From an uncultured Robinsoniella sp. (GTDB lineage Bacteria > Bacillota > Clostridia > Lachnospirales > Lachnospiraceae): a stretch of 64,000 bases of DNA. Under the pieces are notes generated by a model, which saw nothing but the letters and a program-made list of their open reading frames with translations, was not told the origin of the DNA and did no database searches. Every line of letters starts with the position of its first letter. Position 1 is the first letter of the stretch. Shown piece after piece: positions 9,065 through 17,314 of this stretch. Position numbers and translations under genes: made by a program. Where the stretch lies: contig UQCR01000009.1 of assembly GCA_900539655.1 (NCBI GenBank), positions 1 to 64,000 of the forward strand, in the 5' to 3' direction.

Positions 9065-10324
9065 TTATTCAAATAATCCTTTTAACCAATTGATAAATTT
9101 ATCAATCAGATTTTCTGCCTTTGCAACAGTATCTGATCCAGATGAAGTTTCCGTTTGATTTGTTTCATTTATACTGTCTGTTTCACTTTCATTTAATGCA
9201 GGTTCTGTGATGGTTTGATCTTCTCCATTTGTTTCCTCAAAATGTTCGGATGACTCGGAGGTTTTTAATGTCTCCGTTTGCATTTCTTTGTTTGTTTCAG
9301 AAACTGGTTCTGATTCCATATTTGTTGTTTTATTTTCTTCATCCGTGGATGGATTTGCCTGGTCATTGGTAGCATCACCCACAACATCTCCCAGAATAGA
9401 ATCATTGGTGTTGTTTAAAATATTATCCGGTGCAAGCGTTTCGGATTCCTGATTATTTTCTTCTTTATTAAATAGATTTGAAAAGAAATTTTTAATGGAA
9501 TCCCAAAGCTTTGAGAAGAAATTTTTTTGTTCTTCCGATGCATTATCCAAAGCATCTTTTACATTATTTTCCACTCTGTTTAAAGTATCTTTTAGAGATT
9601 CATAGTCATAGTCCTGTGCACCGATTTTTTCCATTAAAGCGGTCAGGGATGCAACCTGTTCTCCGGTAAGCGTAACGGAAGCTTCACTTGCTGCCTTTTC
9701 TACAATCCCTTTTATTTCCTCCGGGCTTGTTACCTCACCTTTGATGACTTCCATCTTTACTCCGTTGATCAGCTGAATCGCTTTATCTTTTCCTATGGTA
9801 TCTCCAAGTTCACCGGTCTGAATCAGTTCATCTGTTGCAAGCTGTTTTTTGTCTTCACTTAATGTTCCGTCGGAAGCTTTTTCATATGCTTTTAAAATTC
9901 CGGTAAGTGCTCCGGTACCGGATACCTCTATGGGACACGCCGCAACCACATTACAATTTGTTATTCCGGCAGTCGTCAGTGTTGATGCAATCATATTGCT
10001 TGTAACCCAGGTCAAATTTGCTGTTTTTACCTGAATTCCACCGGAAGTTGTGGGTTCGATATAGGCACAGCTGTAAGTTCTTGTTCCAATGACATCTTCC
10101 GAAGCTATTCCTTCCAGGTACTGGCGCTCTTCTGTATTATTAACTTCGATTACCTCAACCGCATTTTTCTCTACTCCAAAGTATTTAAACATGGTATCTT
10201 TTTGTTCCTGAGACAGGTTTGCCCCAAGTGTTACCACCTTACTGCTGTCTGCAAAGGCGGTGATGGATACCAGACACGACAGGCAGAATGCCGCCGCTGT
10301 CATTTTAAACAATTTTTTCTTCAC
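9065..10324 (-). CDS. DUF1002 (YpuA-like) secreted protein with acidic Ser/Thr tail
   Basis: With the GTG start at 10324 the protein has 419 residues: a signal peptide ending near ITAFA, a DUF1002 domain (about 26-270), a helix rich in Phe and Trp (NFFSKLWDSIKNFFSNLF), a long Glu/Thr/Ser/Asn-rich spacer and a final amphipathic helix (LIDKFINWLKGLFE). The function of DUF1002 is unknown. The two aromatic amphipathic helices could touch the membrane or wall; this is inference. An in-frame ATG lies 36 bp upstream, but GGAGG sits six bases before the GTG and the signal peptide begins there, so GTG is chosen. A GGAAC-GAAA-GTTCC hairpin lies just upstream of the RBS. It is likely cotranscribed with the SGNH hydrolase gene. 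Confidence 0.8.
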   Translation of the reverse strand: MKKKLFKMTAAAFCLSCLVSITAFADSSKVVTLGANLSQEQKDTMFKYFGVEKNAVEVIEVNNTEERQYLEGIASEDVIGTRTYSCAYIEPTTSGGIQVKTANLTWVTSNMIASTLTTAGITNCNVVAACPIEVSGTGALTGILKAYEKASDGTLSEDKKQLATDELIQTGELGDTIGKDKAIQLINGVKMEVIKGEVTSPEEIKGIVEKAASEASVTLTGEQVASLTALMEKIGAQDYDYESLKDTLNRVENNVKDALDNASEEQKNFFSKLWDSIKNFFSNLFNKEENNQESETLAPDNILNNTNDSILGDVVGDATNDQANPSTDEENKTTNMESEPVSETNKEMQTETLKTSESSEHFEETNGEDQTITEPALNESETDSINETNQTETSSGSDTVAKAENLIDKFINWLKGLFE

Positions 10325-10534
10325 GTTTTTCCTCCAATCCGGAACTTTCGTTCCCTGCATCTTAATGAAAGCATTTCAGACCTAAGATGGGCTGTCTGCT
10401 TTCAGATGTCCATTATTGTACCATATTTTGTGAATATTTACTATCATCTGGTTTATTCTTAAGTTTTCCATAATAAAATTATAACCTCTCCCATCTTCGG
10501 AGAAAATTATCTTTTATTTTGCCTTCAAACGCGT

Positions 10535-10540
10535 TATAAT
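10535..10540 (+). promoter_or_regulatory. Candidate -10 box for queT
   Basis: TATAAT lies 23 bp ahead of the riboswitch fold. A -35 match 17 bp upstream is poor (TTTTAT-like). Transcription would begin around 10547. The remaining divergent region 10325-10534 shows only AT-rich sequence and a possible TACAAT for the DUF1002 gene. Confidence 0.45.
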
Positions 10541-10562
10541 ACCAGAGGACTGTAAACTACAA

Positions 10563-10606
10563 AAATGAGTTCGAAACCTTCCTCATTTAAAACAAAACTA
10601 AAGGAG
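10563..10606 (+). promoter_or_regulatory. preQ1-I-type riboswitch overlapping the queT RBS
   Basis: P1 pairs AAATGAG (10563-10569) with CTCATTT (10582-10588), enclosing a loop that contains ACC. An A-rich tail, AAAACAAAACTAAAGG, runs straight into the Shine-Dalgarno AAAGGAG. This layout (hairpin, A-rich linker, pseudoknot tail ending in the SD) matches class I preQ1 riboswitches such as the Thermoanaerobacter example. QueT genes in Firmicutes are commonly preceded by this RNA. Ligand binding would hide the RBS. Confidence 0.65.
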
Positions 10607-10613
10607 AAAATTT

Positions 10614-11105
10614 ATGAGAAACAAAAAAGTTTTATTTATGGCACAGGCATCCATCATTGCTGCAATTTACGTGGTGCTGACTGTCCTGTTCGCCCCATTT
10701 GGATTTGCCAGTATCCAGGTCCGGATTTCAGAGGCACTGACCATCTTGCCTTATTTTACTCCGGCTGCAATTCCGGGATTATTTATCGGATGTATATTCG
10801 GCAATCTGATCAGCGGAGCAATTCCCATTGATGTTGTATGCGGCAGCCTTGCGACACTCCTTGCAGCATATTGTTCGTATTTACTCCGCCGTCAAAAATT
10901 TCTGGTACCTCTCCCGCCCATCATAGCCAATACCTTGGTCGTACCCTTTGTTCTCTACTATGGATATGCGATCAATTTACCAATCCCGCTTATGATGCTT
11001 ACGGTTGGAATCGGTGAAGTTCTCTCATGTGCGGTGCTGGGACTGATTGTCCTAACAGTACTGGACAATTATAAACATATCATTTTTCGAAAATGGGTAA
11101 GTTAG
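10614..11105 (+). CDS. queT: QueT-type queuosine precursor (preQ0/preQ1) transporter
   Basis: The 163-residue integral membrane protein has about five hydrophobic segments. Its N-terminus contains the family-typical stretch around APFGFASIQVRISEAL, followed by GLFIGCIFGN and ending with LTVLDNYK. QueT is the substrate-specific (S) component of an ECF-type importer for queuosine precursors; the shared ECF ATPase and T subunit are not in this window. AAAGGAG, eight bases before the ATG, is part of the upstream riboswitch, which fits preQ1 feedback control. It is the only plus-strand gene in the first 17 kb and is transcribed towards GH112, with a shared terminator between them. Confidence 0.9.
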   Translation: MRNKKVLFMAQASIIAAIYVVLTVLFAPFGFASIQVRISEALTILPYFTPAAIPGLFIGCIFGNLISGAIPIDVVCGSLATLLAAYCSYLLRRQKFLVPLPPIIANTLVVPFVLYYGYAINLPIPLMMLTVGIGEVLSCAVLGLIVLTVLDNYKHIIFRKWVS

Positions 11106-11134
11106 AAATTTTAATTCCTTATTATTGCAGAAAT

Positions 11135-11168
11135 ACATAAAAAGAGCCGGTAAGGGCTCTTTTTATGT
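11135..11168. terminator. Bidirectional terminator between queT and the GH112 gene
   Basis: A perfect 14-bp stem (ACATAAAAAGAGCC / GGCTCTTTTTATGT) has a 6-nt loop and T/A runs on both flanks. It serves the convergent queT (+) and GH112 (-) genes. Confidence 0.92.
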
Positions 11169-11170
11169 GC

Positions 11171-13327
11171 TTAAATCTTATACCATTTTATTTCATTTGC
11201 TTCCATACTCAGGTTGAAGCTGCTTCCGTCTCCCAGATAAACGATGGTTTCCTGTGGTTCATAAGTATTGTTGACAACACAGTATTTGCCATTTTTGATA
11301 TATGCATGTACTTCAACATTGTAATTGCTGCTGAACCATTTATGGATATTTTCTTCATCATGGGTACTCCATAAAATAGAACGGTAAAGCATACGGCTGT
11401 TTTCAAAGCTGTAAGGAAGCCCGCTGATATAAACGGCACGGCCCTTTCCGAATTCATTTACTGACAACTGAACTTCTTTTTCCCTTTGAACAAGTACCTG
11501 GGTTCCCTCCAGTGCGAAGATATTTTTCTTGCCTTCGCCAAAGTCAATTTCTTCACCGGAATCTTCCATAATAAAATGTTGATGGTTTTCCCAATTGTAT
11601 TTATCATAGCCCAGGGTGAATCCGCGTTCCTCTTCTACACCGAAGACATTAGCCAGCTGGATAAACCGACCATTTTCCTGATGTCCGGTAGGCTCACCTA
11701 CACCGATGATTCCGCCTCCATTGTGTACAAACTTTTTAACAGCAGAGGCAATATCAGGATCGCACCACCACTCACCGCCGGTATGTGCCGTATCCGCATC
11801 ACCAACATTGAGGATTACGTCTATGTCGCTTAGGATTTCCGGATTTTCTTTGATATCCTGAAAGCTGATAAACTTCACGTCAAATGGCGCTCCTGCCAAT
11901 GCTTCAATCACTCCTGCATAGGAATAATTCTGTTTGTAGTAAAGTGCATGATGTACCATATGGCATCCCCATGCCCTCATCTTACCCCAGCAGTTCAAAA
12001 CTGCTACTTTTTTAATACAGTAAGGAACTGTACCTTTGATATTCTCATAGAGTGTCCGGAACTCTTCACAGACATCTTCTACATAATCTACAAAATCAGG
12101 AAATTCCAGTGCTAGTTTCAGATATCCGCCATAACCGATACGGTCAACCGGTTTTCTTAAAATGGCACGCCTTGCTGTTACCCAGCCTTCTTTTGCTTCC
12201 TTTACAGGATCTTTTCCTTCACAGAAAGTATCCGGGAAGAAGTAGGGAAGAAGTCTTCCTTCTGTATATTTTACGCCTTCAATATCGCTGATCAGGCGAA
12301 GGGTGGAACCATTTCCTACACTGCCGACTACAGAGTCCAGACCCAAGGTCTTGAATTCTTCCATAAAAGGCTCTGTTCCGATCCAGTGGTCTCCTAAGAA
12401 CATCATTGCTTCTTTACCGCATTCATGGGTAAGTTCAACCATCTCTTTTACGATTTTAGCAACTTCCCTTCTCTGGAATGCCTGGAAATCCTGAAATTCC
12501 TTTGTAGGAATCCGGTACTGATTATTATAATACCCCTGATCGATGATATATTCCGGGCGGAAAGGATATCCCATTTCTTTTTCAAACTGTTCCAGAATAT
12601 AGGGACTTACCGAAGCGGAGTAGCCATACCAGTCAACATATTTTTCTCTCGCAAGTTCATCAAATACCAGGGTGAACTGATGGAAAAATGTCGTGAAACG
12701 AAGTACATTTACATATGGATGCTCTTCGATAAACTTTTTCAGCCTCTCTAATGTATAAGCATGTGTCTTTGGCTGTCTGACATCAAAGGTAATCTGATGC
12801 TCCACATCCTTCCAGTCATTTGTAACTGCATTGTACATATGTACCGGATCCCACATGATATAAGCCAGGAAACTGACCGTATAATCATGAAACGGAACAG
12901 CCGTAAGCGTTACATTTCCTGTTTTTTCATCATAGCTCCAGTTATCTGTCAGCACTGCTTCCCCTGTTGTTCGGTCGATTACTTCCCACCAGCGTTTGAT
13001 ATCATCTCTGCAGTTCGGTGTCAGCATATCCGGATACAGGCCTTTCATCAGGTGAATGGACAACTGTGTATCTTCTGCTGTATAAAACGGCGTCATCAGA
13101 TACATCTGCTGTATCTCTTCCGGATTCGCCATTGCCCAGCTATTATCTTTACGGGTCGTATAATATGTAGAATAAATTTTAGCATCCACATCACGAAGTT
13201 CTGAGGGGAAATCTGTTCCGTCACAATCCCGGATTGCATCAGCTCCCCAGCGTTTCATGACCTTAAGAGTTTCCGGAATTACATCTATGTCGGTTGGTAT
13301 CGTAACACGACCTTGCTTTTGGTTCAT
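11171..13327 (-). CDS. lnpA: GH112 1,3-beta-galactosyl-N-acetylhexosamine phosphorylase
   Basis: The enzyme cleaves Gal-beta-1,3-GalNAc (galacto-N-biose), and in some members lacto-N-biose, with phosphate in the cytoplasm to give alpha-Gal-1-phosphate and GalNAc (or GlcNAc). The 718-residue length is close to the bifidobacterial enzyme and no signal peptide is present. The family start RVTIPTDIDV, the RWGADAIRDCDGT stretch and FLGDHWIGTEPF are all recognisable. Asp313, in GDHWIGTEP, falls at exactly the number of the general acid Asp313 of Bifidobacterium longum LnpA. GGAGG lies 10 bases before the ATG. It is the last gene of the transporter operon. Given the GH101 in the same region, galacto-N-biose is the likely physiological substrate. 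No hexosamine kinase or Leloir genes follow in this window, so the products must be handled from elsewhere. Confidence 0.95.
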   Translation of the reverse strand: MNQKQGRVTIPTDIDVIPETLKVMKRWGADAIRDCDGTDFPSELRDVDAKIYSTYYTTRKDNSWAMANPEEIQQMYLMTPFYTAEDTQLSIHLMKGLYPDMLTPNCRDDIKRWWEVIDRTTGEAVLTDNWSYDEKTGNVTLTAVPFHDYTVSFLAYIMWDPVHMYNAVTNDWKDVEHQITFDVRQPKTHAYTLERLKKFIEEHPYVNVLRFTTFFHQFTLVFDELAREKYVDWYGYSASVSPYILEQFEKEMGYPFRPEYIIDQGYYNNQYRIPTKEFQDFQAFQRREVAKIVKEMVELTHECGKEAMMFLGDHWIGTEPFMEEFKTLGLDSVVGSVGNGSTLRLISDIEGVKYTEGRLLPYFFPDTFCEGKDPVKEAKEGWVTARRAILRKPVDRIGYGGYLKLALEFPDFVDYVEDVCEEFRTLYENIKGTVPYCIKKVAVLNCWGKMRAWGCHMVHHALYYKQNYSYAGVIEALAGAPFDVKFISFQDIKENPEILSDIDVILNVGDADTAHTGGEWWCDPDIASAVKKFVHNGGGIIGVGEPTGHQENGRFIQLANVFGVEEERGFTLGYDKYNWENHQHFIMEDSGEEIDFGEGKKNIFALEGTQVLVQREKEVQLSVNEFGKGRAVYISGLPYSFENSRMLYRSILWSTHDEENIHKWFSSNYNVEVHAYIKNGKYCVVNNTYEPQETIVYLGDGSSFNLSMEANEIKWYKI

Positions 13328-13367
13328 ATAATAAGTCCTCCTAAATCATCCGAAGCCAGTGCTCCGT

Positions 13368-13547
13368 TTATTTATATTTTCTGTTATAAAGCCAAAGTAA
13401 GAAAACCAGCCCAGCCAGACCCACCAGCATCATACACAACCAGGGTAAGCCTACATTTTTCTGCCCAATCACAATCAGTGATACGCAGACTACAAAAATA
13501 ACGAAGACAATTATGCCGGTGATTACTTTTTTTGTTGTTTCATTCAT
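13368..13547 (-). CDS. 59-residue two-helix membrane protein in the sugar ABC operon
   Basis: This ORF begins MNETTKKVITG, has two hydrophobic segments (about 8-27 and 35-54) and ends YNRKYK. AGGGGG lies seven bases before the ATG at 13547, and the gene sits 13 bp after the permease stop and 40 bp before the GH112 start, all on one strand. Small proteins of this shape occur inside CUT1 sugar transporter operons of Clostridia; a link to transporter assembly or stability is inference. The exact family was not recognised with certainty. The clean reading frame, RBS and operon position support it as a real gene. Confidence 0.7.
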   Translation of the reverse strand: MNETTKKVITGIIVFVIFVVCVSLIVIGQKNVGLPWLCMMLVGLAGLVFLLWLYNRKYK

Positions 13548-13560
13548 AATAGTATCCCCC

Positions 13561-14445
13561 TTATCCTTTCAGGCCGCCAAGCGTCATTCCCTGTGTCAGC
13601 TTCTTCTGGACACACATATAGAGAACCAGTGTCGGAACCATAACGATTACCAGTCCGGCGTACATCTGACCATACTCTACCGCTGATTTCTGAGCAGCCA
13701 TAAGGTTCATAAGACCTACCGGCAGCGTCTTGATTTCCGGTTTAGTAAGCAGTGTCATGGAAATAATATATTCGTTCCAGAATGCAAGGAAGTTAAATAA
13801 GATAACGGTTACAACACTTGGTTTTGCCATTGGCATGATAACCTGTACCATGGTGCGGCAGTAACCAGCGCCATCCACGTATGCAGCTTCTTCATAATCT
13901 TTTGCCAGAGATTTAAAATATCCTGACAGCAGGTATATGGTAAAGGGCAATGCCGTCGCCGCATATACAACGGATAAAATAAATAGGTTATTCAGGAAAA
14001 ATGGGTGTCCGAGGATTCCGCGGACTACCTTATCCCCATTATTCAACATTAAGAAAATCGGTACTACGATATAGTTAACATTAATAAATAATCCAGCCAT
14101 GAACAAAACATTCCAGAATGCACTGGATTTAAACTTAAATCTGGCAAGTACATAGGCAGCAGGAAGTGCAATCACTACCAGCAGCACAATTGCAACAACT
14201 GTAACAATTGCTGAATTCAGCATGTAAGATCCCATGTTGGCTTTTTGCCATGCATCTACAAAGTTCTGCAGATGTATGCCTTCCGGAATCGACCATGGAT
14301 TTCCGTAAAACTCGGAATTTTGCTTAATAGAAGCAACAAATACCCAGGCAACCGGAACGATGATTACGATTGCTAATATTGTCAATACAATATAGATGAC
14401 CGCTTTATATAATTTTGAACCACTTGATTTCTGATCATTTTTCAT
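13561..14445 (-). CDS. Carbohydrate ABC transporter permease (CUT1, MalG-like)
   Basis: This inner subunit of the importer has 294 residues and six predicted membrane segments. The conserved cytoplasmic EAA loop, EEAAYVDGAGYCRTMVQVIMP, is where the ATPase docks. The C-terminus ends KLTQGMTLGGLKG, as in many MalG-type permeases. A GGAGGTGG Shine-Dalgarno lies nine bases before the start. It forms a pair with the permease 14 bp upstream and the lipoprotein gene beyond. No ATPase gene is in the operon, so a shared MsmK-type ATPase encoded elsewhere is expected, as is usual for CUT1 systems in Firmicutes. Confidence 0.92.
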   Translation of the reverse strand: MKNDQKSSGSKLYKAVIYIVLTILAIVIIVPVAWVFVASIKQNSEFYGNPWSIPEGIHLQNFVDAWQKANMGSYMLNSAIVTVVAIVLLVVIALPAAYVLARFKFKSSAFWNVLFMAGLFINVNYIVVPIFLMLNNGDKVVRGILGHPFFLNNLFILSVVYAATALPFTIYLLSGYFKSLAKDYEEAAYVDGAGYCRTMVQVIMPMAKPSVVTVILFNFLAFWNEYIISMTLLTKPEIKTLPVGLMNLMAAQKSAVEYGQMYAGLVIVMVPTLVLYMCVQKKLTQGMTLGGLKG

Positions 14446-14459
14446 TCCAATCCACCTCC

Positions 14460-15359
14460 TTAAAATTCCAGTTCTTCACGTTTTGTTACCCCGTTCAGTA
14501 CTGCAGCCAGTGCAAATGAGAACAAGAATACCATAACGCCGATCGCCATACCATATCCATAAGATGAATTTGTATATGCCTCCTGGTACATGTAACTTAA
14601 AAATACGCTGGATGCTCCGTCAGGACCACCATTTGTCATTGCTCTTACGAACAGGAAACTCATATTAATGGTACTGATGATAAAGAAGGTAAGTGTGGTA
14701 CGGATATTGGTCCAGATAAGAGGAAGGGTAATGGAGAAAAATTGAGTGATGCGTCCTGCACCTTCCAGACTTGCTGATTCATATAAGCTCTCCGGTATGT
14801 TTGCCATACTCGCCATATACATAACCATATAGTAACCAATTGCCTGCCATACCATTGCAATTACGATACTATAAATTACTATTTTCTGGTTTCCCAGCCA
14901 TAATGTTGGATTATCAACACCCGCCTGTCCTCTGAACAAATTCAAAAACGAATTTAACAAACCAAGATTAGGATCATAGATTGCTGAGAATATGGCACTG
15001 ATAACAACGACTGACAGAATATTAGGTATGTAGAAAATTACTCTGTAGAAATTTTGTCCCTTAATCTTTTCACGGGATAACATTGCCGCAAAGATCAATG
15101 AAAGAGAAAATGTAACGATTGTTACAAGTACAATTAATAATACTGAATTTTGAAATGCCTGATAGAACTTATCGCTCTGAAACAGCTTTTGAAAATTCTG
15201 AAGCCCCACAAAAGTTTTATCATCTGTATAACCGCCCCATTTAAACATGGACATACGGAATACGTCAATCGTAGGAATAATCATAAATATTATAAACAGG
15301 ATTACGGCGGGAGCTAAACAAAAAAATATGAATCTCCCTCTCCCTCTTCTATTTTTCAT
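14460..15359 (-). CDS. Carbohydrate ABC transporter permease (CUT1, MalF-like)
   Basis: The 299-residue membrane protein has six predicted segments and the EAA motif ESASLEGAGRITQFFSITLP. The frame is open for 23 further codons upstream, but the ATG at 15359 (MKNRRGRGR) has GGAG eight bases before it and gives the usual Arg/Lys-rich start followed by the first membrane helix. The longer version would also run into the hairpin at 15411-15438. Partner of the MalG-like permease immediately downstream and of the lipoprotein encoded upstream. Confidence 0.92.
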   Translation of the reverse strand: MKNRRGRGRFIFFCLAPAVILFIIFMIIPTIDVFRMSMFKWGGYTDDKTFVGLQNFQKLFQSDKFYQAFQNSVLLIVLVTIVTFSLSLIFAAMLSREKIKGQNFYRVIFYIPNILSVVVISAIFSAIYDPNLGLLNSFLNLFRGQAGVDNPTLWLGNQKIVIYSIVIAMVWQAIGYYMVMYMASMANIPESLYESASLEGAGRITQFFSITLPLIWTNIRTTLTFFIISTINMSFLFVRAMTNGGPDGASSVFLSYMYQEAYTNSSYGYGMAIGVMVFLFSFALAAVLNGVTKREELEF

Positions 15360-15403
15360 GGCTTCATCTCCATTTCTAAATTTACAGCAGGAATACTGCC
15401 TGA

Positions 15404-15447
15404 TAAAAAACAGACGGTGAACATTCATTCACCGACTGTCTTTTTTT
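15404..15447 (-). terminator. Hairpin/attenuator between the binding-protein and permease genes
   Basis: CAGACGGTGAA (15411-15421) pairs with TTCACCGACTG (15428-15438) with one mismatch, and A/T runs flank both sides. On the minus strand the hairpin is followed by TTTTTT, so it looks like an intrinsic terminator inside the operon. Partial termination here would keep lipoprotein mRNA above permease mRNA, a common pattern for ABC importers. Confidence 0.7.
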
Positions 15448-15456
15448 ATTTTATTG

Positions 15457-16911
15457 TTACTTTAATGCTGCGCGAAGAGCATCGCTGTCTTGTTTCACCT
15501 GAGATACCCAGTCATCAAGAGTCTTATCACCACTTACCAGTGAGTTGATAGGATCGAAGAATGTAGTACGAACTGTGATACCTTCAACAGGATCTGTTGT
15601 AGCAAATGCATCCATAACAGCTACTGCACCTGTATCATAGATAGAGTAGTACAGTTTAGCATCGCCGTCTAATTTATCTGCCATACCCTGGATTGGCTGA
15701 ACTGCTGAACCTTTTTCTGCAAAGATTCCTGCTGCTTCATCGGTGTACAGATATGCGATAAACTGTTTTCCAAGATCCTGGTTTTCTGCTCCCTTAGGCA
15801 TCCAAACCTGCTCGAAGAATGTGTAAGAAGCGCGTTCTCCACCATCTTTTACAGCTGGAAGTGCTGTGAATCCCCATTTGAATCCGTCTGCACGAGGTGC
15901 ATCTGCCATTTCACCGATAACCCAGTTACCGTTTGGCATGAATAATGCTTTGTTGTCCAGAATCATCTGCTGATTTTTACGGAAATCATTGTCATTTGCA
16001 TTTGCCGGTGTTGTTTGTTCTGTATAAGTAGCCAGTTTACCAATAATGTCAAATGCTTCTTTAGCTTCCGGTGTATCCCAGATACCTTCTTCATAACGAA
16101 GAGCTTTCTGGAAATTGTCGTTACCCATTGATTCATGTAAAAGAGCATAGAAGAATGCATCAAAATATCCTGCTGTAGGGTATGTAAATAATGCAATGCC
16201 TTCTGCCTTTGCTTTGTCGCCTAATTCCCACATTTCATCCCATGTAGTAGGAACTGTCCAGCCCTTTTCTTCTAAAAGGCCTTCATTGTAGAATAATCCG
16301 CAAGGACCATAGAACATAGGCATCAGATATGTTTTGCCATCGCCATAAGGATTTGTTATGGAGTTGTCAACGAAACCTGGAAGAATCTTATCACCAACTG
16401 TTTTGTCTTCACCTGGAACAGTCATTGTTAAAACATCTGTTAAATCTACAATATTATTGTCTTTAATAAATGTTTCTGTCAATGCGGATTCTCCACCTAC
16501 AGGACGCATGATTACGTCTGGGTAATCTCCGGATTTCATTGCTGGTGTAATAATGTCTTCTAATTTCTTGTCAATGGTTAATTCAACTTTGACACCAGGA
16601 TTTGCTTTTTCGAAAGCTGCAGCAACATCTTTCCACATATCTTGTCCATATGCAGTTTCAACTGCTGCTACTTTAAGTGTCTGCTCTTCTCCGGATGCTG
16701 TTGTTTCAGCTGCCTGCTCGGAGTCAGCTGCTTCAGACTTTGCTTCTGTTGCAGCATCTGTTCCTGCCTCAGATTTTGCTTCTGTTGCAGCGGTTGTATC
16801 TTTTGCTGCTGATGTGTCAGTTGAACTACCACTTCCACACGCTGTAAGACCAAGCGTCATAGCTGCTGCCATAGTCATACAAAGTACTTTTTTTACTTTT
16901 TTTGCCTTCAT
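15457..16911 (-). CDS. Sugar-binding lipoprotein of the CUT1 ABC importer
   Basis: The 484-residue extracellular solute-binding protein has a lipoprotein signal with lipobox LTAC (Cys25), an Ala/Thr/Glu/Ser-rich linker (about 26-75) and a family 1 (MalE-like) bilobal domain. It is anchored in the membrane and hands substrate to the two permeases encoded downstream. From the GH101 and GH112 genes around it, galacto-N-biose or a related mucin disaccharide is the probable ligand; the sequence alone does not prove this. GGAGG sits eight bases before the ATG. First gene of the operon, preceded by a TTGATA-17-TATTCT promoter. Confidence 0.92.
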   Translation of the reverse strand: MKAKKVKKVLCMTMAAAMTLGLTACGSGSSTDTSAAKDTTAATEAKSEAGTDAATEAKSEAADSEQAAETTASGEEQTLKVAAVETAYGQDMWKDVAAAFEKANPGVKVELTIDKKLEDIITPAMKSGDYPDVIMRPVGGESALTETFIKDNNIVDLTDVLTMTVPGEDKTVGDKILPGFVDNSITNPYGDGKTYLMPMFYGPCGLFYNEGLLEEKGWTVPTTWDEMWELGDKAKAEGIALFTYPTAGYFDAFFYALLHESMGNDNFQKALRYEEGIWDTPEAKEAFDIIGKLATYTEQTTPANANDNDFRKNQQMILDNKALFMPNGNWVIGEMADAPRADGFKWGFTALPAVKDGGERASYTFFEQVWMPKGAENQDLGKQFIAYLYTDEAAGIFAEKGSAVQPIQGMADKLDGDAKLYYSIYDTGAVAVMDAFATTDPVEGITVRTTFFDPINSLVSGDKTLDDWVSQVKQDSDALRAALK

Positions 16912-16973
16912 AACATTTTCCTCCTAATAATTTAAATGTTTGATACGTTGCCGCATCTTTACTTTGTACATTA

Positions 16974-17002
16974 AGAATAATCGAAATTACGGGATTTATC
17001 AA
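16974..17002 (-). promoter_or_regulatory. Promoter of the glycan importer operon
   Basis: On the minus strand, TTGATA (16997-17002) and TATTCT (16974-16979) have a 17-bp spacer, about 60 bp ahead of the lipoprotein start. The 17003-17159 stretch between the two divergent promoters is very AT-rich and probably holds the AraC regulator's sites, although no clear repeat stands out. Confidence 0.55.
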
Positions 17003-17159
17003 TACATATGTTGCTTCATATTTTATATTTATTGCTTTTTAGTAATAAAAAAATAAAATACATTTTAAACAAGACATTTTCTACTTTACTTCTCTGAATT
17101 TTCATTTTATCCAATATATTGCACAATTTTTTTGTGTTTTAACTGATTTTATTATTTTA

Positions 17160-17188
17160 TTGTAATAACAAAAGACTTCTGATATAAT
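17160..17188 (+). promoter_or_regulatory. Promoter of the AraC-family regulator gene
   Basis: TTGTAA (17160-17165) and TATAAT (17183-17188) have a 17-bp spacer, with the start codon about 125 bp downstream. It is divergent from the importer promoter. Confidence 0.6.
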
Positions 17189-17314
17189 CATTATATCTAA
17201 AATTGATTTTTTTCATCAGCGCAATATAACTAATATTATAGGAAAATTTTTTTGACATTCCACAAAAAACGACAGAAAAATCCCCATTATTATAGGAAAT
17301 GGAAGGGAGAATAT

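Noticed and set aside
12761..13204. 147-residue plus-strand ORF
   Set aside because: It lies entirely antisense to the GH112 gene, whose family match is certain; no RBS or promoter.
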